The notes beneath the pieces were generated by a model. That model did no database searches. It was not told the origin of the DNA and saw only the letters and a program-made list of their open reading frames with translations. Below are positions 25,840 through 35,069 of a stretch of 64,000 nt of DNA, piece by piece. The DNA lies in NCBI RefSeq assembly GCF_042648365.1, contig NZ_JBHRXI010000001.1:558001-622000 (forward strand). The letters run 5' to 3'. This DNA is from Lutimaribacter_A marinistellae (GTDB taxonomy: Bacteria; Pseudomonadota; Alphaproteobacteria; Rhodobacterales; Rhodobacteraceae). The translations under genes were made by a program, and so were the position numbers. Numbering within the stretch: position 1 is the first letter of the stretch; each line of letters begins with the position of its first letter.

Positions 25840-27372
25840 ATGACCAAACCCACATTTACCCGGCGCGGGTTTCTCGGCACAAGTGCCGCGCTGTCCGCCC
25901 TGCTGGCCTCGGGCCTGCCTGCCATGGCTCAGGATGGCAGCCTGACCATCGCCTACAACGTCCCCGTGCAAAGCTGGGACCCCACAACCGGACCGTCGGC
26001 GGTGAACCCGACGCTTCAAGCGATCTACCTGTCCGTTTTCGACCGTTTCATCGGACAGAACCCCGATCTTTCCTTTACCGAGGGCCTGCTGACCGATTGG
26101 GGCTTTTCCGAGGACAAGAGCCAGATCACCATGACCGTCCGCGAAGGCGTCAAATGGCATAACGGCGCGGACCTGACGCCCGAAGACATCGTCTGGTCCC
26201 TGACGCGTGCGGGCGATCCCGCCACCGGTAACCCGATCCAGTTCGTCTGGGGCAAGATCGGCAACTACCAGATCGACGGCAACACGATCACCGCGGACGT
26301 CAAGGAATTCGAACCCGCGCTGTTCAAGTGGATGGCCTTCCTGACCGGTTATGTGCTGCCCAAGGATTATTATGAAGAGGTCGGCGCCGAAGGTTTCGAG
26401 AAGGCGCCGGTCGGTACCGGCCCCTACATGGTCGATGCGTTCGAACAGGGGGCCTTTGTCCGGCTCAAGGCATTCCCGGACTATTGGGGCGAAAAACCTC
26501 AGTTCGAAACGGTCACGATCAAATTCGTCACAGATGCAGCCTCGCGCGTGGCCGAGGTCGAGTCGGGCAATTCCGACATGACGCTCAACATCCCCTACGA
26601 AGAGTATGACCGCCTGACCGCCAAGGACGAGCTGTCTGGCACTGCGATTCCGATCACCGATATCGGCATGATCTTCCTCAACGATATCGACGTGATGACG
26701 GACAAGAACGTGCGCCTTGCCGCCCATCACGCAATCGACAAGCAACTCATTATCGACCGTCTGCTGCGCGGCTACGGCGTGCCGATCTCGACGCTGGATG
26801 CCCCGGGATACGCGGCCTATGACGAAAGCATCCAGGTGGCGCACGATCCGGAGAAGGCCAAGGAACTGCTGGCGGCGTCGGGCTACTCCACCGACAACCC
26901 GGTGAAATTCACCATCCAGACCACGCGCGGATTCAAGCCCAAGGATTACGAAATGATCCAGGCCATTGTCGGCATGTGGCGCAAGGTCGGAATCGAGGCC
27001 GAGATCGAGGTTTATGAAATCGCCAAGCATTTCGAGTTGCGCGCCGCCGACGAACTGGCGCCAGCAGCCTTCTACAACTGGGGCAACTCTATCGGCGACC
27101 CTTCGACTTCGACCGGGTTCGCCATGTTCGGACCCTCGCCGCACTCCGTGTGGGATGGCCAGGATCTGATCGAGATGATCGGGCCCCTGTTCGGTGAACC
27201 GGATGAAGAGAAACGTATCCAAGGTTATCGCGACGTTTCGCGGCACATTGCCGAGCAGGGCTATGTCATCCCCCTCCTGCAATACGTGATGCCGATCGTC
27301 CACCGCTCGGACCTTTCGGTCACACCCTACAGCTCGGGCGACCTGCTGCCGCAAGCCGTCGGCAACAGCTGA
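25840..27372 (+). CDS. ABC transporter substrate-binding protein, family 5 (peptide/opine type), Tat-exported
   Basis: A 510-residue periplasmic binding protein of the DppA/OppA family: SQITMTVREGVKWHNGADLTPEDIVWS is the classic segment, followed by GTGPYMV and ADAASRVAEVESG-like motifs. A twin-arginine signal (TRRGFLG at residues 7-13) with cleavage near LPAMA predicts Tat export of the folded protein. It starts 70 bases after the flavoprotein gene and heads a complete importer. Located in the indole-type cluster, it may import the aromatic compound or a conjugate rather than a peptide. AACGGGAGAACC precedes the ATG. Confidence 0.88.
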   Translation: MTKPTFTRRGFLGTSAALSALLASGLPAMAQDGSLTIAYNVPVQSWDPTTGPSAVNPTLQAIYLSVFDRFIGQNPDLSFTEGLLTDWGFSEDKSQITMTVREGVKWHNGADLTPEDIVWSLTRAGDPATGNPIQFVWGKIGNYQIDGNTITADVKEFEPALFKWMAFLTGYVLPKDYYEEVGAEGFEKAPVGTGPYMVDAFEQGAFVRLKAFPDYWGEKPQFETVTIKFVTDAASRVAEVESGNSDMTLNIPYEEYDRLTAKDELSGTAIPITDIGMIFLNDIDVMTDKNVRLAAHHAIDKQLIIDRLLRGYGVPISTLDAPGYAAYDESIQVAHDPEKAKELLAASGYSTDNPVKFTIQTTRGFKPKDYEMIQAIVGMWRKVGIEAEIEVYEIAKHFELRAADELAPAAFYNWGNSIGDPSTSTGFAMFGPSPHSVWDGQDLIEMIGPLFGEPDEEKRIQGYRDVSRHIAEQGYVIPLLQYVMPIVHRSDLSVTPYSSGDLLPQAVGNS

Positions 27373-27381
27373 TACGTCATA

Positions 27382-27406
27382 GCGCGGGCCGATCGACGGC
27401 CCGCGC
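27382..27406 (+). terminator. Stem-loop between binding protein and permease genes
   Basis: A perfect 10-bp stem GCGCGGGCCG / CGGCCCGCGC with loop ATCGA follows the binding-protein stop by 9 bases, without a T-run. Such hairpins often protect the upstream mRNA or attenuate transcription so that binding protein is made in excess over permeases. Confidence 0.7.
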
Positions 27407-27427
27407 CTTCCTGCACACGGGGGCATA

Positions 27428-28435
27428 ATGCTGATCCGAACCATCCTTGCGCGGCTGTTGACCACTGCCGTCACACTTTTTGGTGTTGCCGTCGTCGTCT
27501 TCACTCTTGTCCGCGTCGCACCCGGAAACCCGATCGCGATGATGCTGCCCCCGGGCGCCACCGAGGAGGATATCGCCGCGCTCACCGCGCTCTACGGATT
27601 GGACAAGAGCCTGCCACAGCAATTCGTGATCTGGCTGGGCGGTGTCGTGCAGGGCGATTTCGGCACCTCGATCACCCTGCGCCAGCCGGTGGAGGAGCTG
27701 GTTCTGGGCCGTCTTCCCGCGACCCTCGAACTGTCCCTGATGGCATTGGTTATCGCCGTGGCCGCAGGAGGGCTGGCTGCGGTTCTGGGTGCCCGTCATC
27801 GCGGAACGGGAACCGAGGTCGGCCTCGATCTCGGCGCCGGGGCGGTTCTTTCGATCCCCGATTTTCTCTGGGGGCTGCTATTTGTCCTGCTGTTCGGCGT
27901 GTTCTGGCCCGTCCTGTCGATCTCGGGGCGCATCGATCCGCGGCTTGAATTCGACTTCACCACGAATTTCTACGTGATCGAAGGCCTCTTGCGAGGGCGG
28001 TTCGACGTGGTCGGATCGACCCTGTCGCATATGCTGATGCCTGCCATGTCACTCGCCTTGCCCCTGGCCGCGATGATCGCGCAATTGCTCAAGCAAAACC
28101 TCAAGGAGGCGCTGGTTCAGGATTACACGACGCTGGCCCGCGTGCGCGGCTTTTCCGAAACAGCCGTGATCCTGCGCGAGGCACTTCGTAACGCGGCCCT
28201 GCCGACACTCACCCTGGTGGGGGTACAGTTCACCTTCCTCATCGGTGGTACTGTCATCGTCGAACGCCTCTTCGCCTACGAGGGTCTCGGGAACATGGCC
28301 ATCGATGCGGTGATCAACCGCGACCTGCCTCTTATCCAGGGAATCGTTCTGCTCTTTGCCGCTCTCTTCATCGCGATCAACCTGATCGTCGATCTGTCCT
28401 ATACCCTCTTGAACCCGAGACTGCGCCATGGCTGA
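27428..28435 (+). CDS. ABC transporter permease, DppB-like
   Basis: A 335-residue inner-membrane permease with about six helices. The N-terminal LIRTILARLLTTAVTLFGVAVVVF helix and GNPIAMMLPPGAT are typical of DppB/GsiC, and the EAA loop reads FSETAVILREALRNAALPTL near residue 238. It overlaps the second permease gene by 8 bases. It forms the membrane channel together with the next protein. Confidence 0.9.
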   Translation: MLIRTILARLLTTAVTLFGVAVVVFTLVRVAPGNPIAMMLPPGATEEDIAALTALYGLDKSLPQQFVIWLGGVVQGDFGTSITLRQPVEELVLGRLPATLELSLMALVIAVAAGGLAAVLGARHRGTGTEVGLDLGAGAVLSIPDFLWGLLFVLLFGVFWPVLSISGRIDPRLEFDFTTNFYVIEGLLRGRFDVVGSTLSHMLMPAMSLALPLAAMIAQLLKQNLKEALVQDYTTLARVRGFSETAVILREALRNAALPTLTLVGVQFTFLIGGTVIVERLFAYEGLGNMAIDAVINRDLPLIQGIVLLFAALFIAINLIVDLSYTLLNPRLRHG

Positions 28436-29291
28436 TGCAACCGCCCTTCCCCGCGCGCGCCGATCGGGCGGCCGGAACCTTCGGCTCTGGCTGCCCCTCG
28501 GCTGGCTCGGCCTGCTTGCCCTTGCCGCGCTCTTTGCCCCGTTCATCGCCCCGCATGATCCGCTGGCGCAGGACCTCTTGATGGAGCGTCTGCCGCCCTT
28601 CTTTATAGCGGGAAGTGAACCCGGTTACTGGCTGGGAACAGACAGCCTTGGCCGCGACGTTCTATCTCGGATGATTTACGGTGCGCGGGTGGCGTTGTTC
28701 GTTGCCCTCATCGCTGCAACGATCACCTGCGTGTTCGGATCGATCCTCGGGTTGCTCGCCGGGTATTACGCCGGATGGTGGGACCGCGTGATCTCCCGCC
28801 TGATCGAGATCTGGATGGCCTTTCCCCCCGTCCTGTTCGCCGTGCTGCTCGTCGCCGTCATGGGCACGGGCCTTTTCTCGGTCATCGCGGCCATCGCCCT
28901 GATCGACTGGACCCGCTTTGCACGCGTCATCCGGGCGGAAACCATGGTTCAGTCCCGCATGGATTACGTCGACAGCGCCCGCATCGGCGGCGCCAACCGA
29001 TTGACGACACTGATCGGAGAGATCCTGCCAAATGTCCTGCCTTCGATCATCGCGCTGCTCATGCTCGAAATGGGCATCGCCGTGATCGTCGAAGCGATAC
29101 TGTCCTTCGTGAACCTCTCGATCTCGACCGACGACCCGACCTGGGGCTCGATGATCGCCGAAGGTCGCGGGGCGATCCATTTCGCCTGGTGGGTCCTCCT
29201 TTTCCCTCTCATCGCGCTTTTCCTCACCGTCCTGTCCTTTTCGACACTGGGCGAAGGGCTCAAGCAACGTTTCGACCCGGTGCTGCAATGA
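28428..29291 (+). CDS. ABC transporter permease, DppC-like
   Basis: A 287-residue permease: an N-terminal OppC-type segment (LGLLALAALFAPFIAPHDPLAQDL), GTDSLGRDVLSRMIYGARVAL, and an EAA loop around SARIGGANRLTTLIGEILPNV. It overlaps the preceding permease and, by ATGA, the following ATPase gene, consistent with one transport operon. Confidence 0.9.
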   Translation: MADATALPRARRSGGRNLRLWLPLGWLGLLALAALFAPFIAPHDPLAQDLLMERLPPFFIAGSEPGYWLGTDSLGRDVLSRMIYGARVALFVALIAATITCVFGSILGLLAGYYAGWWDRVISRLIEIWMAFPPVLFAVLLVAVMGTGLFSVIAAIALIDWTRFARVIRAETMVQSRMDYVDSARIGGANRLTTLIGEILPNVLPSIIALLMLEMGIAVIVEAILSFVNLSISTDDPTWGSMIAEGRGAIHFAWWVLLFPLIALFLTVLSFSTLGEGLKQRFDPVLQ

Positions 29292-30175
29292 CCAACCATC
29301 GCAATACACTCGACGTTGTGGACCTGACCATCGAACTCCCGAACGGGATGCGCCTTCTTCGCGATGTCTCTCTGACACTGGAACCTGGCGAAGTTCGCGC
29401 GCTGGTCGGCGAGAGCGGGGCGGGCAAATCCATGATCGGCAAGGCGGTTCTAGGTATCCTGCCCTCGGCGCTCTCCATCACACGTGGTGAAATCCTGATG
29501 GAGGGGCACAATCTCGGCTCCCTCTCCCTAGCCCGACGCCGCGCTACTGTTGCGGAAACCGCCGCTCTTATTCCGCAGGATCCGCTCACGGCACTCAACC
29601 CGGTTCGCAAGATCGGGCCACAGATCACCGACCCGCTGGTACGCATACGCGGTTGGTCGGCAGCACAGGCACGAGAGCGCGCGCTCGACCTTCTGGATCG
29701 CGTTCATATCCGCGCACCCGAACGCGTGATGAACAGTTACCCGCATGAACTCTCGGGCGGGATGCGCCAGCGCGTTCTCATCGCTGCGGCCTTTGCCCCC
29801 TCGCCCCGTTTGATCGTCGCGGACGAACCGACCACCGCGCTCGACGTGACGGTGCAGAAACAGATCCTGCGCCTGATCCGGGAGTTGCAACAGGAAACAG
29901 GTACGTCTGTCCTGTTCGTGACGCATGACATGGGCGTCGTCGCCAAGATCAGCCAGAAGGTGACTGTGCTGTTCGCCGGCAAGGTGATGGAGGATGCAGC
30001 GACGCGTGACATATTCACAAATCCCGGCCATCCTTACACGCGTGCCCTGATCGCCGCGACACCCAGCCATGCCGACCCCGATCGCAGCTTCTCGCCGGTG
30101 CCGGACAGCCTGATCGCCGATTTGCACCGCCAGATCGCGCTGGATGACAAACACGCTCAGGGGGTCCGCGCATGA
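29288..30175 (+). CDS. ABC transporter ATP-binding protein, DppD-like
   Basis: A 295-residue ATPase: Walker A GESGAGKS near residue 41, Q-loop LIPQDPLTALNP, signature LSGGMRQR, Walker B LIVADEPTTALD and the switch VTHD. The C-terminal GHPYTRALIAATPS is typical of the peptide/nickel subfamily. ATGA overlaps at both ends fix the boundaries inside a longer open frame. Confidence 0.92.
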   Translation: MTNHRNTLDVVDLTIELPNGMRLLRDVSLTLEPGEVRALVGESGAGKSMIGKAVLGILPSALSITRGEILMEGHNLGSLSLARRRATVAETAALIPQDPLTALNPVRKIGPQITDPLVRIRGWSAAQARERALDLLDRVHIRAPERVMNSYPHELSGGMRQRVLIAAAFAPSPRLIVADEPTTALDVTVQKQILRLIRELQQETGTSVLFVTHDMGVVAKISQKVTVLFAGKVMEDAATRDIFTNPGHPYTRALIAATPSHADPDRSFSPVPDSLIADLHRQIALDDKHAQGVRA

Positions 30176-31017
30176 CCATGTTGGAGCCGCTGACCGCCAT
30201 GACCACCGAAGCTCAACCCGCCCTCTTTTCCGTTCGGGACCTGCGGCTCAGCTTTCCGGACATGGCACATAAACCGCTGTTCGGCCCCGCCCCGAGGATC
30301 GAAGTCCTTAAAGGGATTTCGTTCGATATTCCCACCGGGCAGATCACCGGTATTGTAGGGGAAAGCGGGTCAGGCAAGTCCACCGCCGGGCGCGTTCTCG
30401 TTCGCCTGCTGGAACCCGACGCGGGAAAAGTGCTGCTTGACGACCGCGACATTGCACATCTGGGCGAAGAAGAGATCGCCCCTCTGCGCCGTGATTTGCA
30501 GATGATCTTTCAGGATCCAATGTCTTCGCTAAATCCGCGCCATACCGTCGGACGGATCATTGCGACGCCGATGAAACGCTATGGTCGCGGCGGAACGCGT
30601 GACGACGCCGCGGCCGCTCTGGTCAAGGTCGGATTGCCCGCCAATTTCGTCAGCAGGTTTCCGCATCAACTCTCCGGTGGGCAGCGCCAGCGCGTCGGGA
30701 TCGCCCGCGCCATCGCGCTTGAACCGCGCTTCATCCTTGCTGATGAGATCGTGTCGGGCCTCGACGTTTCGTCACAGGCCCAGGTGCTGGAATTGCTCAA
30801 GACGCTGGCACGCGACATGGGGATCACTGTTGCCTTTATCAGCCATGATCTATCGGTCATCCGCCATCTCTGCGACAACGTCATCGTGCTCGACCATGGC
30901 AAGATCGTCGAACAGGGTCCCGTTCAGAAAGTGTTCGACCACCCCGCGTCACAGATCACACAAACCCTGTTGTCCGCGATACCGCGTCCGGAACTCGATG
31001 ACAGCTGGTTCGATTGA
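30172..31017 (+). CDS. ABC transporter ATP-binding protein, DppF-like
   Basis: A 281-residue ATPase: Walker A GESGSGKS near residue 64, Q-loop MIFQDPMSSLNPRHTVG, signature LSGGQRQRVGIARAIAL, Walker B FILADEIVSGLD (isoleucine where proline is usual) and ISHD. It completes the importer and ends the long plus-strand run that starts at 17649. The convergent TPR gene ends 61 bases further on; I see no clear hairpin between them. Confidence 0.92.
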   Translation: MTMLEPLTAMTTEAQPALFSVRDLRLSFPDMAHKPLFGPAPRIEVLKGISFDIPTGQITGIVGESGSGKSTAGRVLVRLLEPDAGKVLLDDRDIAHLGEEEIAPLRRDLQMIFQDPMSSLNPRHTVGRIIATPMKRYGRGGTRDDAAAALVKVGLPANFVSRFPHQLSGGQRQRVGIARAIALEPRFILADEIVSGLDVSSQAQVLELLKTLARDMGITVAFISHDLSVIRHLCDNVIVLDHGKIVEQGPVQKVFDHPASQITQTLLSAIPRPELDDSWFD

Positions 31018-31078
31018 CCTGCGCGGCGTCCCCGGTAATTGGTTCTCGACCAGCACAGGGCGACGGGTCGGTGTCTCG

Positions 31079-33199
31079 TTACTCGACCTTCCCCAAGAGT
31101 GCATCCACTTGTGCACGAACGGTTTCACTTTGCGCAAGCAAAGCTTCTGCATCTGCCAGAGGTGTGCCGGGAAGGTTTTCTTCACCGGACAATTCGAGCG
31201 ACAAGTCCACCACCTCGCCAAAAGCCCCTGCGTCATCAGGCGGCCCTTGCTCCCAAGCGTCCCCAAGCCAGAAGTAGCGCGCAGCGCCTTCTGAGTCACC
31301 TACGGACAAAAGCGTCTCCGCGGCTTCGAGATATGCGCCATTGCGGGCCAGGGCCATGCCTCGGATCTGCTGAGCGGCCTCATCATCGCGCCCCTGCAAT
31401 TCAAGAAGCGCCCGGTGCGGACGACCAAGTTCAAGAACGGCCGCTGCAATGAGGTTCGCCCTCTCACGTCTTGAAGGTTGGTCCCGAGGCCTGTCAGCAA
31501 AGGCGAGCGCCTCTTTGGGAAACCCCAGCGACAACAGCCTGTCGGCGATCAGGCGGGATGTTTCCTCGCCAAGTCTTGCGAGATGTTTCGGCGCGATCTC
31601 CATTGCATGACGCAAAAAGGTGACATCATCGGAATTTTCCGACAACAGCGCAAAAACCCGGTCAAGCGTTATGGTGTCTTGATCCTCTCCCTGCCTTCGA
31701 CCGAGAAGAAGGATCGCGCGGTCAAAGTCCTGATTGAGCGCAAGCGCCAAAACATGCGCCTTTTCGATCTCGGGACCGATACCCGATGTGCGGTACTCGC
31801 GCGCATAAGAGGCGGCGAGGTCCAGTTCCTTGTCGGACACACCTGATCTTTCTGTCCATCTTTTCTCTATCAGTTGAACGATTGCCTTAGCCGCTTCGAT
31901 TTCTGCATCCGGTGCAAGAACGGCCGCCTGCAGCTCCATTTCCTCTGTTTCGGGCGCCTTTTCCAAGGCAGCCAGTTCCGCCTCCGCAAGATGGGTGGCG
32001 CTGTTTTCAGTGGTACCGGCGCGTTCGACAGAGCGCAGAATCCTTTTCGCAGAATCGATGTATCCGCCTCGCGTCAAGGCTGATGCAACGCTCGGGCCCA
32101 GATGGCCGCGCAGGTGGACCGGTAGTTCGGAAAACGCACGCTCAACCGCTGTTGCATTGGTCGTTTCCCCTGCTTCCTCGGATTCTAGAACCGACCAAAG
32201 CGCAGCCGGGCCATCGCAAACTTCCTGACCCGCAAAGACAGGGGACGTCTTTGACGGCGAGCCATCAATCACTCCGGCGACAGCCCACAGAACCGACGAA
32301 CCGCCTGTCTCCGACACCAGCCGCAACTTGGTGCGTGCTTCGGCTCCAAATCCGAAATGGATGTACAGACGGGCCAGATCCTCGACAGCCGGTTCATCTA
32401 TTCGGTCGAATTCACCAAAGAGCCTCGCGCGAGCCGAACCGATCTGTTCATCGAAACTCGTATCATCTCCCCAGTCTTTGACATTGAGGTCTTCCGCCGG
32501 AAAACAACGTGCCGTTTCGACGTCCTTCGTCAGTGCGCCGCGTATTCTGTCGAGATCGCGGTGCATCGCAGTTTCGATACGGATGTTCGCCTCGGGTTTA
32601 GCGCCTGTTAAAGAATCTCCTTCGGAAACCGTACTCGAAGGCCGGGGGCCGATGCGGGCCGGTTTGAGTTCAAGGATTTCCCCGTCCACCCCACCGAGAA
32701 GACGTTTTGCAAGACTGTCCTCTACCTCACGGTCAAAATCGGGCAGCACCAGCGGCATGTCGATCGAACCCGGCGTCTCGAAGACCACCGGCAGGTTAAC
32801 CGTGGACGGACTACTACCGACCTCAACCGAGCTACTGATTTGCTTGGGCTGGATATCAACCACCAGCAGGGTCTTTCCTTCGACAAATGCCTTTGCTTGG
32901 CAATCGCACGCGAATGAGAGTTCGAGCGGTGCGCCCGGTTCAAGCTGGATCAACGCATTCAGGCGAGCCCTCGGGATCCTGCCAAAGACACTGCTGGTGT
33001 CGAATACAACCTCTTCGATCCCGATCCGCAATCGGGCGAGCCCTTCGCCGCCCTCCAGATCCCAATCCGTTCCTTCCGGGATACGAAAGGTCAGCCGGGT
33101 AAAGTCCGGATGCGCGCCGGATCGAACCGGAATGGTAAAGGCATAAGCAGTGCCGGCAAGAAACAGGAAAATCAGGGACAGAAAAATCGATCGCCTCAT
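31079..33199 (-). CDS. Secreted TPR-like protein of the flagellar motor operon (function unknown)
   Basis: A 706-residue protein with a Sec signal peptide (residues 1-20, ending TAYA), a beta-rich N-terminal domain to about 150, a low-complexity linker, and a long alpha-helical C-terminal half with TPR-like repeats (RIYIHFGFGAEAR-style pairs, FPKEALAFADRP, RPHRALLELQGRDDEAAQQI). It overlaps motA by ATGA, so it is coupled to the stator gene. By position it may be a periplasmic motor or stator accessory factor, comparable in location to rhizobial MotC but not recognisably homologous by eye. Confidence 0.75.
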   Translation of the reverse strand: MRRSIFLSLIFLFLAGTAYAFTIPVRSGAHPDFTRLTFRIPEGTDWDLEGGEGLARLRIGIEEVVFDTSSVFGRIPRARLNALIQLEPGAPLELSFACDCQAKAFVEGKTLLVVDIQPKQISSSVEVGSSPSTVNLPVVFETPGSIDMPLVLPDFDREVEDSLAKRLLGGVDGEILELKPARIGPRPSSTVSEGDSLTGAKPEANIRIETAMHRDLDRIRGALTKDVETARCFPAEDLNVKDWGDDTSFDEQIGSARARLFGEFDRIDEPAVEDLARLYIHFGFGAEARTKLRLVSETGGSSVLWAVAGVIDGSPSKTSPVFAGQEVCDGPAALWSVLESEEAGETTNATAVERAFSELPVHLRGHLGPSVASALTRGGYIDSAKRILRSVERAGTTENSATHLAEAELAALEKAPETEEMELQAAVLAPDAEIEAAKAIVQLIEKRWTERSGVSDKELDLAASYAREYRTSGIGPEIEKAHVLALALNQDFDRAILLLGRRQGEDQDTITLDRVFALLSENSDDVTFLRHAMEIAPKHLARLGEETSRLIADRLLSLGFPKEALAFADRPRDQPSRRERANLIAAAVLELGRPHRALLELQGRDDEAAQQIRGMALARNGAYLEAAETLLSVGDSEGAARYFWLGDAWEQGPPDDAGAFGEVVDLSLELSGEENLPGTPLADAEALLAQSETVRAQVDALLGKVE

Positions 33200-34065
33200 G
33201 CCGCGTCCTGTTTCAATTCCTTGAGCGCGCCTTCCAGCTCCGCGAAATCAGGGCGATTGTGGGTAGGGGTGTTTTGCCGTCCGACTTCGATGCACATTGC
33301 AGCGCTGTGATTGTGGAGGTTGGCGACGAGGACCTCCTTGATGAGTTGGTAGAAGTGATTGTCCTCCTCGACGACGTTCTTCAGCTTTGACGCGAAAGGA
33401 CCCACCAGGCCATAAGCCAAGAATACGCCCAGAAATGTTCCAACCAGAGCTCCTCCGATCAATTTGCCCAGTATCTCCGGTGGCTGATCGATGGAGCCCA
33501 TCGTTTTGATGACACCCAGAACCGCGGCCACGATGCCAAGGGCCGGCAACGCGTCTGCAACAGTCTGAAGCGCATGGCTTGAATGAAGCGCATGGTGAAA
33601 ATTGCTCTCCATGCGCTTTTCGAGCACCTCTTCAACCTGGTGTGGATCGTCGTAATTCATCGAGGCAGAGCGCATTGTATCACAGATCAGGTCCACAGCT
33701 TCGCGATCGCCCTGGATCTTGGGATACTTCGAAAAAAGGGACGAGGCCGCCGGGTCCTCGATATGCTGCTCGACCTCTACTGGGTTGGTACGAGCGATCC
33801 GGATCAATGAGAATAGCAGGCACAAGAGATCTCGGTAGTCCTGGGGCTTCCATTTCGGACCCTTGAAGACTTTTGCCACGTCCCGGAGCGTGTGCTTGAT
33901 GCCACCGGAGTCGTTACTGATCAAAAATGCCCCTGCAGCAGCTCCACCGATCATCATCAACTCGAACGGCAAAGACTTCAGAATGATCGTCATCTTGCCG
34001 CCTGCGGCGAGATAGCCGCCAAACACCATCACGAAGATAACGACGATGCCGATTAGTCCGATCAT
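33196..34065 (-). CDS. motA: Flagellar motor stator protein MotA
   Basis: A 289-residue MotA: FGGYLAAGGKM near residue 16, four hydrophobic helices, the cytoplasmic loop with RSASMNYDDPHQVEEVLEKRMES, and the conserved LPALGIVAAVLGVIKTMG third helix plus GALVGTFLGVFLAYGLVGP. MotA and MotB form the proton-driven stator. The gene follows motE by 29 bases in a fliL-DUF-motE-motA-TPR operon; MotB is encoded separately at 44090-44935. Confidence 0.95.
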   Translation of the reverse strand: MIGLIGIVVIFVMVFGGYLAAGGKMTIILKSLPFELMMIGGAAAGAFLISNDSGGIKHTLRDVAKVFKGPKWKPQDYRDLLCLLFSLIRIARTNPVEVEQHIEDPAASSLFSKYPKIQGDREAVDLICDTMRSASMNYDDPHQVEEVLEKRMESNFHHALHSSHALQTVADALPALGIVAAVLGVIKTMGSIDQPPEILGKLIGGALVGTFLGVFLAYGLVGPFASKLKNVVEEDNHFYQLIKEVLVANLHNHSAAMCIEVGRQNTPTHNRPDFAELEGALKELKQDAA

Positions 34066-34094
34066 TTCTCTTCTCCGATCTTGGAGGAATTTTT

Positions 34095-34664
34095 CTAGTT
34101 CTTTGGCACTGATGCGTTGCGACCGGCGAGAATGACGCTGATCGTGTATGCCGCCTGTGGGCTGAGTCCTGCCATGACACCCGCTGCGCTTTCAGGTTGC
34201 ATTCTACCAAGAAACCCTGCGGCGAATGCGGGATCCATTTCCTCGAAAAGGATCGCTGCCTCCTTGGGTTTCATGTTCTCGTAAACGTCCGTCAGCCGGA
34301 CCAGATCGTCCTCGGCCGCGACCTGCGCCGTCGCAAGCGTTTCTCTCAGCGCAGTCTCGGCCTCGCGCAAGGCGGTCAGTTTGCGTTCCACGGCTCGATC
34401 CGCGATTTCAAGCGCCTTGAGCCGGTCGGTCAGGTTGCTTTCGCGATCGCGCAACTCGGCTTCGCGAGCCCGCAGCCTTTGGAGCAAAACGTGCATGTCC
34501 TCTCTGCCCGGATCGGCGCGGGTTGGCAGTTCGGTCGCCTCCGAACCCGCTTCGCGCGCGAAGGCCGGTCCGGACTCCAGCGCGACCCTTATTGCGGCGG
34601 ACGAGATCATCAGCAAAGAAATCGCAAGCAATGTTCCGCTTCGGCTGGCTTTCGGGCGCGTCAT
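34095..34664 (-). CDS. motE: MotE family flagellar chaperone-like protein
   Basis: A 189-residue protein with an N-terminal signal/anchor, a central coiled coil (about residues 60-120) and a C-terminal MgtE-N-like domain (VYENMKPKEAAILFEEMDPAFAAGFLGRMQ, VMAGLSPQAAYTISVILAGRN), as in rhizobial MotE, the periplasmic chaperone of MotC. ATGA overlap with the upstream gene. The link to the downstream secreted TPR protein is therefore worth noting: a MotE-like chaperone beside a large periplasmic protein. Confidence 0.82.
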   Translation of the reverse strand: MTRPKASRSGTLLAISLLMISSAAIRVALESGPAFAREAGSEATELPTRADPGREDMHVLLQRLRAREAELRDRESNLTDRLKALEIADRAVERKLTALREAETALRETLATAQVAAEDDLVRLTDVYENMKPKEAAILFEEMDPAFAAGFLGRMQPESAAGVMAGLSPQAAYTISVILAGRNASVPKN

Positions 34665-35059
34665 CAGGCACCACCGGCCGCATTGCGTTCGTGGCGCACG
34701 AACATGACACCCGCGGGCGGACGGGCCTCGTCTTTCTTCGCCGGTGCGGGCTCGTTGTCTTCTGTCGACCTCTCAGGAACCACGTCATGCATCGACGCCA
34801 TCATCAGCTCCAGTCGCTGCGCGACAGATTCGGCGCGCCCGGTGAGTGCATCGAGAGCATCGGTCGAGCTGTCGGAGGCCGAGCGTGCCACGGCAAGCGT
34901 TCGGTTCAGTTCTTCGACCTGCGAAGACAGAACGGCAACCGCCCCGCCAACGCCTTTTTCAAGGTCGTTGAACTTTTTCAGACGTCGGGAAAGAACCAGG
35001 CAGTAAAGCCCTGCCCCTAGTGCGCCCGCCGCCAAAAGTATGTCCGCCACCAATTCCAA
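34664..35059 (-). CDS. Small membrane/coiled-coil protein of the flagellar operon (DUF6468-like)
   Basis: A 131-residue protein with one N-terminal transmembrane helix (ILLAAGALGAGLYCLVLSRRL), a coiled coil (about 40-95) and a polar tail. It resembles small alphaproteobacterial flagellar-cluster proteins (DUF6468, from memory). TTG at 35059 is the probable start, with GGGAG seven bases upstream. It is coupled to motE by overlap and lies 10 bases from fliL. The function is unknown; a motor accessory role is likely by context. Confidence 0.7.
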   Translation of the reverse strand: MELVADILLAAGALGAGLYCLVLSRRLKKFNDLEKGVGGAVAVLSSQVEELNRTLAVARSASDSSTDALDALTGRAESVAQRLELMMASMHDVVPERSTEDNEPAPAKKDEARPPAGVMFVRHERNAAGGA

Positions 35060-35069
35060 GTCGGTCTCC

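Noticed and set aside
25747..27585. 612-codon minus-strand open frame opposite the ABC binding protein
   Set aside because: Antisense of a well-supported family-5 binding protein and permease start; no family similarity visible.
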